A DNA stretch of 61,142 nt from Sulfurimonas sp. (lineage in GTDB: Bacteria > Campylobacterota > Campylobacteria > Campylobacterales > Sulfurimonadaceae). The stretch spans positions 1-61,142 of the forward strand of contig JAMOPL010000023.1 of the NCBI GenBank assembly GCA_027064515.1. The letters are read 5' to 3'. The position numbers and the translations under genes are program-made. The stretch's first letter is position 1, and each line of letters opens with the position of its first letter. Shown in pieces: positions 21,817 through 29,952 of the stretch. The notes under the pieces were generated by a model that saw nothing but the letters and a program-made list of their open reading frames with translations, had not been told where the DNA came from and did not search any database.

Positions 21817-22772
21817 TTCTAAGTCCAGAAGTTTTAACAATATTTATATTAAATATACTATTTTTTATTTTTGGAACAATTGCATTTTTTTTAAGCGTTA
21901 AAATATACTTAGGATGGGATAACGAATCTGTTGAGCAATCTCAGTATAAATTGGAAAAACAAAGCTTTTTAACAGCTACAATTATAAAATATATTTTTGC
22001 TATAAAAGTACCACTTTTTTTGTTTTTTATATTTACATTAGATAAAATTTCTAATGTTTTAGTTGGTGCTATGTGTGGGGCAGGGGTTGTTGATGCTACA
22101 CCTTATGGTATTTATCTGTTTATTTTGAAAATTATAAATTTATATCTATTTGCTTATTGGCTAGTTTTACATAATGAAGATATGAAAAATGAAAAATTGC
22201 CATTTACAAAGATGAAGTTTGGTTTTTATAGTATAGTGTATTTTCTTTTTATAGCAGAATTAGTTATAGAGGGGCTAATGTTTAGTTCTATCGATATTGA
22301 TAAGATGGTTAGTTGTTGTGGGACAATATATTCTAGTTCATCTACATCTTATATATCAACTATCTTTAGTTTAGATTCTACTATTTTATTAGTACTGTTT
22401 TATGGAACTTTCTCACTTATAATCTTATTTTATAAATTAAAATTTAGATATATATATGCTATTTTAAATATTTTATTTATAATTATCTCTTTAATAACTC
22501 TGATAGCTTTTTTTGGAACATATATTTATGAATTACCTACTCATTATTGCCCATTTTGTTTTTTACAAAAAGATTATTATTATGTGGGATACATTTTATA
22601 TACTACACTCTTTCTTGGAACATTTTATGGAATAGTGATTGGATTTATAGATAAATCAAAATTAGAGATAGAAAAGAGTTTTAAAAAATCACTTATATTC
22701 AATCTATTGTATGTTCTAATTGTAACAGTGTATCCAGTTATTTATTTTTTAAAAAATGGTGTATGGTTATAA
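21813..22772 (+). CDS. Polytopic membrane protein with CPFC and paired cysteines
   Basis: A 319-residue protein with about eight TM helices and no recognised domain name. Extramembrane cysteines are conspicuous: GAMCGAG (about residue 89), VSCCGTIY (about 168) and HYCPFCFLQKD (about 247). Aromatic and Ile/Leu-rich helices surround them. These could form a redox or metal relay; the CPFC-x-LQ segment is reminiscent of membrane thiol oxidoreductases, but the match is not strong enough to assign one. It is last in the NosL/ABC operon (4-nt overlap with the ATPase). Confidence 0.8.
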   Translation: MILSPEVLTIFILNILFFIFGTIAFFLSVKIYLGWDNESVEQSQYKLEKQSFLTATIIKYIFAIKVPLFLFFIFTLDKISNVLVGAMCGAGVVDATPYGIYLFILKIINLYLFAYWLVLHNEDMKNEKLPFTKMKFGFYSIVYFLFIAELVIEGLMFSSIDIDKMVSCCGTIYSSSSTSYISTIFSLDSTILLVLFYGTFSLIILFYKLKFRYIYAILNILFIIISLITLIAFFGTYIYELPTHYCPFCFLQKDYYYVGYILYTTLFLGTFYGIVIGFIDKSKLEIEKSFKKSLIFNLLYVLIVTVYPVIYFLKNGVWL

Positions 22773-22775
22773 AAT

Positions 22776-22805
22776 TTAGTATCAAACTATTATGTTTGAT
22801 ACTAA
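22776..22805. terminator. Bidirectional terminator between NosL/ABC operon and ftsZ
   Basis: A perfect 12-bp stem (TTAGTATCAAAC / GTTTGATACTAA) with a 6-nt TATTAT loop lies between the two convergent genes. On the minus strand it is followed by ATTTTATAA, which suits termination of ftsZ transcripts. On the plus strand the T tract is missing. Confidence 0.7.
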
Positions 22806-22831
22806 TTAAGGAGAGTAGATTTTGGAGTAAA

Positions 22832-23953
22832 TTAGTCTTGTTGTCTTCTCATATATGCAGGCATATCAAGTTGGTCACTATCAAAATCACCACCAACAAC
22901 TATTCTAGGTTTAACTATTGCTGCTGCTGGAGTAGGAGTTTCACTAACAAAGTCTTTGTTATTTGTTCCAAGGTTTAAATCTTTTTCAAAACCAGTAGCT
23001 ACTATTGTGATTTTTACATAGTTCTCAGGTAAATCATCATCAGTAGATGTTCCCCAAATAATATCTGCTTCTTCATGAGCACTTTCATCTACTACTTCCA
23101 TAGCTTCGCTCATCTCCATAAATGGAAAATCAGGATGTGTTTTGAAGTGAACTAAAATACCCATCGCACCATCAATAGAAAGGTTGTCAAGTAGTGGTGA
23201 TTCAATAGCAGTTTTAATAGCTTCATAAGCAGCATTATCACCATCATGTTCACCAACACCCATAAGTGCCATACCATTGTGACTCATCACTGTTTGTACA
23301 TCGGCAAAATCTAGGTTAATATCATTTCTACCACTAGATAAGATAACACCAGAAGTTCCACTAACAGCTTGTGCTAAAACACTATCTACTATTTTAAAAC
23401 TATCTCTAAGTCCAAGCTTTCTATCAATAATAGATAAAAGTTTATCATTAGGTATAACAACAATAGAATCACTTTCAGCTTTTAGTTCATTAAGACCAGC
23501 TTCTGCTAATTTTAATCTTTTTTTACCCTCAAATTTGAATGGTTTTGTAACAACAGAAATTGTTAAAGCTCCAATCTCCTTTGCTATTTGAGCTACAATA
23601 GGAGCAGCACCAGTACCTGTTCCACCACCAAGTCCAGCAGAGATAAATACTATGTCAGCACCCTCTAAAGAACTTTTAATCTCTTCATAGTTCTCCATTG
23701 CAGAATCTTTACCAACAGATGGTTTCATACCAGCACCAAGCCCTTTTGTAAGCTTTTCACCAATTTGAATCTTAGTAACTGATTCACTTTCTGATAATGC
23801 TTGAGCATCAGTATTTACAAGTATCATCTCTATACCAGCAATACCTTCTCTTAGCATATGTCCAATCATATTTCCACCACCACCACCAACACCGACAGCA
23901 ATGATTCTAGCACCATTAATACTCTTTGATTCTTCTATTACAAATTCATCCAT
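22832..23953 (-). CDS. ftsZ: Cell-division GTPase
   Basis: The tubulin-like ring protein of cytokinesis. With ATG 23953 it is 373 residues: N-terminal GVGGGGGNMI, the tubulin signature GGGTGTGAAP, the T7 loop region NLDFADV, a short linker, and the C-terminal FtsA/ZipA-binding peptide DQLDMPAYMRRQ. An upstream in-frame ATG (23992) exists, but AAGGAG lies 7 nt before 23953, which is preferred. It follows ftsA by 11 bp. Confidence 0.98.
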   Translation of the reverse strand: MDEFVIEESKSINGARIIAVGVGGGGGNMIGHMLREGIAGIEMILVNTDAQALSESESVTKIQIGEKLTKGLGAGMKPSVGKDSAMENYEEIKSSLEGADIVFISAGLGGGTGTGAAPIVAQIAKEIGALTISVVTKPFKFEGKKRLKLAEAGLNELKAESDSIVVIPNDKLLSIIDRKLGLRDSFKIVDSVLAQAVSGTSGVILSSGRNDINLDFADVQTVMSHNGMALMGVGEHDGDNAAYEAIKTAIESPLLDNLSIDGAMGILVHFKTHPDFPFMEMSEAMEVVDESAHEEADIIWGTSTDDDLPENYVKITIVATGFEKDLNLGTNNKDFVSETPTPAAAIVKPRIVVGGDFDSDQLDMPAYMRRQQD

Positions 23954-23964
23954 ATCTAATCTCC

Positions 23965-25314
23965 TTAAAATAACTGGGTTGCCCAGTTCCAAAATTTATT
24001 TAAAGCTCCAGCTTCATTATTCTTTTTATCATTAGTTGATGGTAACTTTACCATTGTTTCAGTTTCTTCATCTACTGCTATTGGTATATCAGGAATAGGT
24101 GAGAAGTTTATATGACTATCTTTACTAGGTGTTTCGTTGGAATGTCTTACTTTTTTATTTGAATCTATCTCATATGGAGTAAAAGATGATACTTCATGCT
24201 TTAGTAGTCCAATCGCTGTTGAGTATATTGGATCACGAAGTTCATCAAAAAGTCCATCCATATCTAATGGTGAAGCTATTCTAACTGGAATAGAACCAAA
24301 AGTTGCTATTGCTAATTCTCGAATCCCTTCCATTTTAGAAAAACCACCAGTTAAAACAATTCCAGCACCTAAGTTATCTTTTAAACCACTTTTTTCAATG
24401 AATTGAGCAAGTATCATAAGTGTCTCTTCAACTCTTGCAAAAATTACATTTTGAACAACTTCTAGAGATACTTCATGAGTATTTTCTGTATCTCCTATAA
24501 TAGGTAATTCGATTAAATCATTACTCTCTTTAGTTAGTGATCCATAAGTAAGTTTAACTTTATCTGCTACATTTAATGGCGTGTGTAGAGCCGTTGATAA
24601 ATCATTAGTGATGTGATTAGACCCAACACCTAAAAAATCATTATATCTGATTGAATTTCCAGAATGGATAATAAGGTTTGTAGTATTTCCACCCATATCA
24701 ATAACGGCTACGCCTAACTCTTTCTCATCATAGTTAATAGTAGCTATTGATGAAGCATAACCGTTAAGTACGATACTATCAACATCTATTCCTGCACCAT
24801 TAACAGCTTTTTTAAGATTATTTAGGTTTGATTTTTGAGTTGTAATTATATGCGTTTCAACTTCAAGTCTAGATGCATTCATTCCTAAAGGATCTTCAAT
24901 ATAATCTTGATCATCTACTTTAAAATTATAAGGTAAAGCATGAAGAACTTCATATTCATTTGGCATATCTGCATTATATAGAGCAGTTCGCATAACTCTT
25001 TCTATCTCGGTAAAGCTAATCTCTTTATTTGGTATGTTTACAATACCATTTGATCTTAAACTTTTTGTATATGCTCCAGATATTGATACAACAGCATTTT
25101 TAATATCACTACCAGCAACTCTTTTAGCATCAGCAATAGCAATTTTTATAGATTTAGAAGCTAACTCTATATTTGTTATGCTCCCTTTTCTTAACCCTTG
25201 AGCTTTAGTAATACCAGAACCTATTATTTTAATAGATTTTTCGTCACTTACTTCAGCAATTATTGCACATATTTTTGTAGAGCCGATGTCAATAGATAAA
25301 AGAATTTTACTCAA
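23965..25314 (-). CDS. ftsA: Cell-division actin-like protein
   Basis: Anchors FtsZ to the membrane. The 449-residue protein has the actin-fold phosphate loop SIDIGSTKICAII, the adenosine motif GIVLTGGFSKMEGI, an SHS2-type 1C domain, and a C-terminal amphipathic helix (LNKFWNWATQLF) for membrane targeting. One base separates it from the upstream PpiD-like gene and 11 bp separate it from ftsZ, so the three form an operon. Confidence 0.97.
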   Translation of the reverse strand: MSKILLSIDIGSTKICAIIAEVSDEKSIKIIGSGITKAQGLRKGSITNIELASKSIKIAIADAKRVAGSDIKNAVVSISGAYTKSLRSNGIVNIPNKEISFTEIERVMRTALYNADMPNEYEVLHALPYNFKVDDQDYIEDPLGMNASRLEVETHIITTQKSNLNNLKKAVNGAGIDVDSIVLNGYASSIATINYDEKELGVAVIDMGGNTTNLIIHSGNSIRYNDFLGVGSNHITNDLSTALHTPLNVADKVKLTYGSLTKESNDLIELPIIGDTENTHEVSLEVVQNVIFARVEETLMILAQFIEKSGLKDNLGAGIVLTGGFSKMEGIRELAIATFGSIPVRIASPLDMDGLFDELRDPIYSTAIGLLKHEVSSFTPYEIDSNKKVRHSNETPSKDSHINFSPIPDIPIAVDEETETMVKLPSTNDKKNNEAGALNKFWNWATQLF

Positions 25315-25315
25315 T

Positions 25316-26782
25316 TTATAATCCTTGGATAAATATCTCTGTCTTATACTTGCTTTTTAGGTTTTTAATTAAACCTTCATTAAACATAGTATTTTTCAAT
25401 TTAAAAATAGAATCTTCTTGATTCTTGTTTTGTTTATTAAGCAGTTTTTGTTCCATAATATTAAAAAGGACAATGTTTCCACTATTTAGAGTTATATACC
25501 CTTTTTTATTATCTTGAACAAATAGTTTAGCTAAAAAATCATTTGTATCAGCACTATTTAATTCTGGTATAGCATTAATATCAGAATTTGTGATAAAATC
25601 ACTAAGTTTTCCTCTGAATGTTTCAACAGAACTCTTAGCCATCTCTAACAGTTTAACTCTTTTTTGTTCAGCTATAAATAGAGGTATTAAACTTTTTTTA
25701 GCTTCTTCAAAGCTTTTAGGAACAGACGGATAGATTTTTACTAATTCAAAAATATAATAAGTATCACCAACAAGAATTGGTTTTAAATATGGAGAGATTA
25801 TTTTAAGTCCAGATATTTTTTCTAATGCTTTTGCATTAAATGGATTATTAGAATCTGAAATAGTGATTTTATCAATTTTCACATCTTTAGATAATTTTCC
25901 TTTTTTATAGTTAATATAAGTTCTTAAAGCAATATCTTTTGTAGCTTTTGCATTTAACTCTGCAATAACATCCTCTTTTGCATTTTTAAAGATAATAATT
26001 TTCCCATCATTATCTTTAAAATGATTTTTATTGTCTGTATAATATTCTTTTATTTTACTATCAGTATACTCTTTTATAATTGGTTCTTGTTTAATCACCT
26101 TTAATTCATAAGCAATATCAGTCATAAAGTTTTGCTTTGAAGTTTCCCAAAATGGTTTAAGTGATTTATCTGAAGTATCTATATTGATACTATCTTCAGA
26201 TAATATTTTGTATTCAACTCTATCTGCAATATTTATAATCGTATTTAGAATCTTTTTTTCATTATCATTTATTTTAATTGGTAGAAGTTTTAATGTTTTT
26301 TGAATAAGTAATTGTTTTTTTAGGTCAGCTTCATAGTCTTTCATACTTATATTACTTCTTGATAATGCTGATTTATAAATTTCTTTATCGAAATAGCCAT
26401 CTTTAAAAAAATATTTTTGAGTCTTAAGTTCAGCTAATACCTCTTGATCACTAATAGCTAAATTATATGATAATGCAAGGTTTAAAATAAGTGCTTGGTT
26501 TGTTAATTGATTAAGTGCTTGTTTTTCTAGTCCAAAACTTTTAGCTTTTTCTTCATCAAAATCACCTTGAAACATCTGGTTATATTGAGCATATAGACTT
26601 GAATATGACTGCTGTAATTCACCTCTAGTTATTTCAATCTCTCCAACTTTTGCAACTGCTCCAGCTTTGTCTCCATAATTATACTGACCCCAGCCAACAA
26701 AACCAGCTCCAACAAAAGCAATTGTTGAAATCCAAATAGTAATAATGAGATATTTTCTATGTCTCTGCATCCATGTAATCAT
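25316..26782 (-). CDS. PpiD/SurA-N-type membrane-anchored periplasmic foldase
   Basis: A 488-residue protein with a short cytoplasmic N-terminus and one TM helix (LIITIWISTIAFVGAGFVGW). A SurA-N-like chaperone domain (VGEIEITRGELQQSY...) is followed by a diverged parvulin-like middle and a second chaperone segment. PpiD-like proteins assist folding of periplasmic and outer-membrane proteins. Parvulin catalytic residues are not clearly conserved, so it may be chaperone-only. It is first gene of the ppiD-ftsA-ftsZ unit. Confidence 0.85.
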   Translation of the reverse strand: MITWMQRHRKYLIITIWISTIAFVGAGFVGWGQYNYGDKAGAVAKVGEIEITRGELQQSYSSLYAQYNQMFQGDFDEEKAKSFGLEKQALNQLTNQALILNLALSYNLAISDQEVLAELKTQKYFFKDGYFDKEIYKSALSRSNISMKDYEADLKKQLLIQKTLKLLPIKINDNEKKILNTIINIADRVEYKILSEDSINIDTSDKSLKPFWETSKQNFMTDIAYELKVIKQEPIIKEYTDSKIKEYYTDNKNHFKDNDGKIIIFKNAKEDVIAELNAKATKDIALRTYINYKKGKLSKDVKIDKITISDSNNPFNAKALEKISGLKIISPYLKPILVGDTYYIFELVKIYPSVPKSFEEAKKSLIPLFIAEQKRVKLLEMAKSSVETFRGKLSDFITNSDINAIPELNSADTNDFLAKLFVQDNKKGYITLNSGNIVLFNIMEQKLLNKQNKNQEDSIFKLKNTMFNEGLIKNLKSKYKTEIFIQGL

Positions 26783-26883
26783 ATATAAACCTTAATCTGT
26801 ATTATTTTTTGTATTCTATTTGAAATCTTATTAAAACTTGCTAAAGGTGGGGATAAATCGATATTTGAGAGTAGAGGTTTATC

Positions 26884-26913
26884 TCCTAATACTTAATTGT
26901 AAAAGTATTAGGA
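26884..26913. terminator. Inverted repeat downstream of the cysteine-rich mini-protein gene
   Basis: An 11-bp perfect stem (TCCTAATACTT / AAGTATTAGGA) with an 8-nt AT loop lies 12 bp past the stop of the minus-strand gene 26926-27168 and upstream of the ppiD promoter region. It is a probable terminator, although no strong T tract follows. The rest of the 143-bp gap shows no gene. Confidence 0.55.
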
Positions 26914-26925
26914 ATAATTATTTAG

Positions 26926-27168
26926 TTAGTGAGAACCACATCCACCACCACAACATCCATTAGTTGTTGAATTTTCCATAGCGATAACAAAGCTATTTTT
27001 AACCTCTTGTACTTTAAATTTATGTTTACCACAAAAGTCATCATTCATAGTATCTCTCATCTCTAAAGTTTTTAGAAGTGCTTCATCCTTAGATGCTACC
27101 TCTACATTATTTTGTAAATCACTTTTTTTGAAACATCCACACTCTTTTTCTACAACTATTTTAAACAT
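26926..27168 (-). CDS. Cysteine-rich mini-protein with CxC and CCGGGCGSH metal motifs
   Basis: An 80-residue cytoplasmic protein: N-terminal KECGCFKKSDL, a central FCGKHKF and a C-terminal tail NGCCGGGCGSH. Seven cysteines and terminal histidines suggest metal (Zn, Cu, Ni) or Fe-S binding, but no family name can be given. AAAGGAA precedes the ATG. The tail resembles that of SlyD-like or metal-donor proteins in style only. It is alone between the ppiD operon and a DMT exporter. Confidence 0.75.
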   Translation of the reverse strand: MFKIVVEKECGCFKKSDLQNNVEVASKDEALLKTLEMRDTMNDDFCGKHKFKVQEVKNSFVIAMENSTTNGCCGGGCGSH

Positions 27169-27252
27169 TTTAATTCCTTTTGTTTTTGAAATAATATCAG
27201 ATAAAAATTGATTTTATCTTGGGTACTTTTATAATCTAAATGATTTAAGATT

Positions 27253-28149
27253 TTATTTAGATTTCGCTACCATTATTCCAGAAGATATAATTAAAATAAT
27301 TCCTAAGAATGTAATTAAATTTGGTAGATTGTCACCTAAAATTATACCAACTAAAATAGCAAATATAATATTTGAATAACTCACTGCCCCTACGATTCCA
27401 GCCTTTGTTTCACCATATGCTTTTGTCATTAAAAGTTGTGAGATTGTAGCAAAGATTCCCATCCCCAAAACATAAAACCAAACGATTCCTTGTGGCATAA
27501 CAAACTCACCCAATATAAAATCAAGTTCAGGTAAATCTATATATGGTGATATAATAAATAATAATATTGGTGCAATAGTCCCAACACCCATAAAAGAGAG
27601 AACAATAGCACGAGTATCATAATAATTTCTTAACTCTCTAATCGAAGTATATGCTAATGCTGCTCCAATTCCACTAAAGATTCCAAGCAAATCATATTTA
27701 GAAAGACCAACTCCACTAGGTTGAGTTATAAGTAAGATTCCAACAAACCCTATCCCAATAGCACCCCATGCTTTAACTGAGAGTTTTTCATCTAAAAACA
27801 TCCATGCAAAAATAGCAGTAAAAATTGGTGAAGTTTTTGAGAATGTCATCGCATCACCTAAAGGTATATGTGCGATATTGTAAAAAAATGCGAGTAAAGC
27901 ACTAAAGCCCATAAAACCACGAAAAAATAGGAGCCAAGGTTTTCCACCATTTTGAACCATTGGTTTTTTTATAACTGCTATCCCTATAAGAATTACACCA
28001 GCTATATTCCTGAAAAACACAACTTCTAAAGAACTCATATGTTCACTAGAGAGTTTAGCAAAAGCTCCCATTATCGCAAATGTAAAAGATGCTATGAGCA
28101 TATATTTTACACCTTTATTTAATTCTTTAATTTGTATTACACTCGGCAT
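27253..28149 (-). CDS. EamA/DMT-family permease
   Basis: A 298-residue, ten-helix member of the drug/metabolite transporter superfamily with two EamA repeats (N-terminal ML-IASFTFAIMGAFAKL and the second around ALAYTSIRELRNY). Typical short charged loops are seen between helices (SSLEVVFFRN; MTFSKTSPIF; MTKAYGETKAG). Such proteins often export amino acids or other metabolites; the substrate is unknown. GGGAGG lies 8-10 nt before ATG 28149, one of the better ribosome sites in the window. Divergent from the DnaJ-domain gene. Confidence 0.9.
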   Translation of the reverse strand: MPSVIQIKELNKGVKYMLIASFTFAIMGAFAKLSSEHMSSLEVVFFRNIAGVILIGIAVIKKPMVQNGGKPWLLFFRGFMGFSALLAFFYNIAHIPLGDAMTFSKTSPIFTAIFAWMFLDEKLSVKAWGAIGIGFVGILLITQPSGVGLSKYDLLGIFSGIGAALAYTSIRELRNYYDTRAIVLSFMGVGTIAPILLFIISPYIDLPELDFILGEFVMPQGIVWFYVLGMGIFATISQLLMTKAYGETKAGIVGAVSYSNIIFAILVGIILGDNLPNLITFLGIILIISSGIMVAKSK

Positions 28150-28250
28150 TTGGTGCCTCCCAGTATTGAACTTTTAGCAGTATTAACCCATGACACTTGC
28201 CACTTTGAGTTCTTAACATAATGGAATTATACCCATTCATTTTTTTCTTG

Positions 28251-28256
28251 TATAAT
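28251..28256 (+). promoter_or_regulatory. Candidate -10 for the TerB-DnaJ gene
   Basis: TATAAT 24 bp before the chosen ATG 28281, followed by AGGAG at 28271-28275 as ribosome site. It supports the downstream start over the frame's first ATG at 28221. Confidence 0.5.
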
Positions 28257-28280
28257 TTTACAAAATTAACAGGAGAATTT

Positions 28281-29036
28281 ATGGGAAATTTAATCGTATT
28301 GGCTATTTTAGGGGCAGTTTTTTACTACATCTTTAAAAGTTATTCAAGCTACACAAGTGAATATTCAAAAGAGGCATTTAAAAATGTCAAAATCACTAAA
28401 GAATCACTAGAACATACAGAGTTAGGTATGTTTGTTGCACTTGTTGCCAAGGTAGCCAAGGCTGATGGAAAAGTTGATGCACTTGAAGCACAACTTATTG
28501 GAATTATGTTTGATGATATATCTGCAGTTTTTCCAGAAACTGAACATACAAAAAGTATTTTAAAACAGATTTTTGATGAGCAAAAAGATAAATTTGATAA
28601 CCTTGAATCTATTGCTCATAATTTAGCTCAAGCTACAAAAAGAGATAAAGCAAAACAACAACAGTTTATAGGTTTCTTAATTCAGTTGGCTTTTATTGAT
28701 GGTGAGGTGAGTGATTCTGAAGATGAGATTCTTCAAACAATTGCACAAGCTTTTGAGTTTGACCCTGATGCTTACCATGCTATTTTTGATCAGTTTGAGA
28801 AAATGATGCAAAATATCACTCCAAAAGCAACGATAGATGATGCTTATAAACTTTTAGGTGTGAATAAAAACGATGATATGAGTGTGATTAAAAAAGCTTA
28901 TAGAAAATTAGTTCGCCAGTACCATCCAGATATTATCAAATCACAAGGGAAAGATGAAGCTTATATGAAAGAAGCAACTGCTAAAACTCAAGAGATTAAT
29001 CAAGCCTATGAGATGATAAAAGATTCGAGAAAATAA
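28281..29036 (+). CDS. DjlA-like membrane-anchored TerB/J-domain co-chaperone
   Basis: A 251-residue protein with an N-terminal TM (NLIVLAILGAVFYYIF), a TerB-like helical domain (about residues 40-160, LVAKVAKADGKVDALEAQLI and ...DGEVSDSEDEIL) and a C-terminal J-domain with the HPD motif in RKLVRQYHPDII. This is the DjlA architecture: a J-protein stimulating DnaK at the inner membrane. The start at 28281 is supported by AGGAG (5-nt spacing); the longer frame from 28221 lacks one. A cytochrome gene begins immediately after its stop. Confidence 0.92.
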   Translation: MGNLIVLAILGAVFYYIFKSYSSYTSEYSKEAFKNVKITKESLEHTELGMFVALVAKVAKADGKVDALEAQLIGIMFDDISAVFPETEHTKSILKQIFDEQKDKFDNLESIAHNLAQATKRDKAKQQQFIGFLIQLAFIDGEVSDSEDEILQTIAQAFEFDPDAYHAIFDQFEKMMQNITPKATIDDAYKLLGVNKNDDMSVIKKAYRKLVRQYHPDIIKSQGKDEAYMKEATAKTQEINQAYEMIKDSRK

Positions 29037-29411
29037 TTGAAATTTTTTAATATGATTATATTTTTGTTTGGAGTAGGTTTATCTGCGAATGATTTAGGTT
29101 CATTGCTATTTCATGGTAATTGTATAACATGCCATAATGAAACTAAAAATATATCAGCACCATCAATATTGCTTGTTAAAGAGAGTTATAAAAATGTTTT
29201 TCCAAAAAAAGATGATTTTATAAAACAGATGTCAGTTTGGGTTGAACATCCAAAAGAGCAAACTTCTATAATGGCTCAAGCTATTGAAAAATATGAGTTG
29301 ATGCCAGAATTGGGATTTGATTTAAGTACACTAGAAGAGATTGCAGATTTTATATATGATACAGATTTTAGTAATACTAATCATGCTGGACATAGTCCTA
29401 AGCATAATTAA
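29037..29411 (+). CDS. Periplasmic monoheme c-type cytochrome, probable TTG start
   Basis: A 124-residue protein with a short signal peptide (KFFNMIIFLFGVGLSA) and one heme site CITCHN near residue 31; a candidate distal ligand methionine lies in the C-terminal half (YELMPELGF). The C-terminus is histidine-rich (NHAGHSPKHN). TTG 29037 abuts the stop of the DjlA-like gene and supplies the positive residue of the signal peptide; ATG 29052 is the alternative. Its electron-transfer partner is unknown. Confidence 0.8.
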   Translation: MKFFNMIIFLFGVGLSANDLGSLLFHGNCITCHNETKNISAPSILLVKESYKNVFPKKDDFIKQMSVWVEHPKEQTSIMAQAIEKYELMPELGFDLSTLEEIADFIYDTDFSNTNHAGHSPKHN

Positions 29412-29446
29412 TATTTTCTTTTTTTAATCAGGTATTTAAAAGTTTA

Positions 29447-29887
29447 TTATAAAAAATCTCTTTCCCAAAAAAAATCTATCCAATCATCTGCTTCGTTAAT
29501 CCAAATGTCAGGTTCAAATGATGATGTTGTTTTATAAAAAAGTGTTGCTGATTTAAATTCAATATCTTTATTTACATTTTTTAGATGTTTCATTACAGCT
29601 TGAAAAGTATCGCCACTATCAGAAATATCATCAAGAACTAATATTTTTTTCACCTTGTCAAATTTACACTCTCCAAATATTGTTATTTTATCTCTTTTTT
29701 TTGTATCGTCATAAAGTTCAGTCCTTATTGTATGAACATCTCTTATATTTAAACCCTCTGCCATAGTATGTGCTAGTGTTAAGCCACCTCTAGCAATTCC
29801 TATAATTGCATCAGGTTCATAGCTTTTTAACTCTTGTATCAGTTTATTTGTATCGATTTTAAAATCTTCATAGCTGTAATATTTCAT
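29447..29887 (-). CDS. Phosphoribosyltransferase (XGPRT/HPRT-like)
   Basis: A 146-residue type I PRTase. The PRPP-binding motif ILVLDDISDSGDT is intact and a hood-like segment IGIARGGLTLAHTMAE precedes it. The C-terminal DDWIDFFWER resembles the xanthine/guanine PRTase hood, so purine salvage is most likely. It is convergent-free, ending near the cytochrome gene and divergent from der with a 65-bp gap. The substrate assignment is inference. Confidence 0.88.
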   Translation of the reverse strand: MKYYSYEDFKIDTNKLIQELKSYEPDAIIGIARGGLTLAHTMAEGLNIRDVHTIRTELYDDTKKRDKITIFGECKFDKVKKILVLDDISDSGDTFQAVMKHLKNVNKDIEFKSATLFYKTTSSFEPDIWINEADDWIDFFWERDFL

Positions 29888-29952
29888 AAATAGGATTATA
29901 CCTTTTTTTATTTGGATATAATTGCATCAATATATAATTTACAAGGCTCTTC

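Noticed and set aside
28150-28250. Riboswitch or structured leader between the DMT exporter and TerB-DnaJ genes
   Set aside because: Only a good ribosome site (GGGAGG) and short promoter-like sequence are present; no conserved aptamer pattern was recognised.
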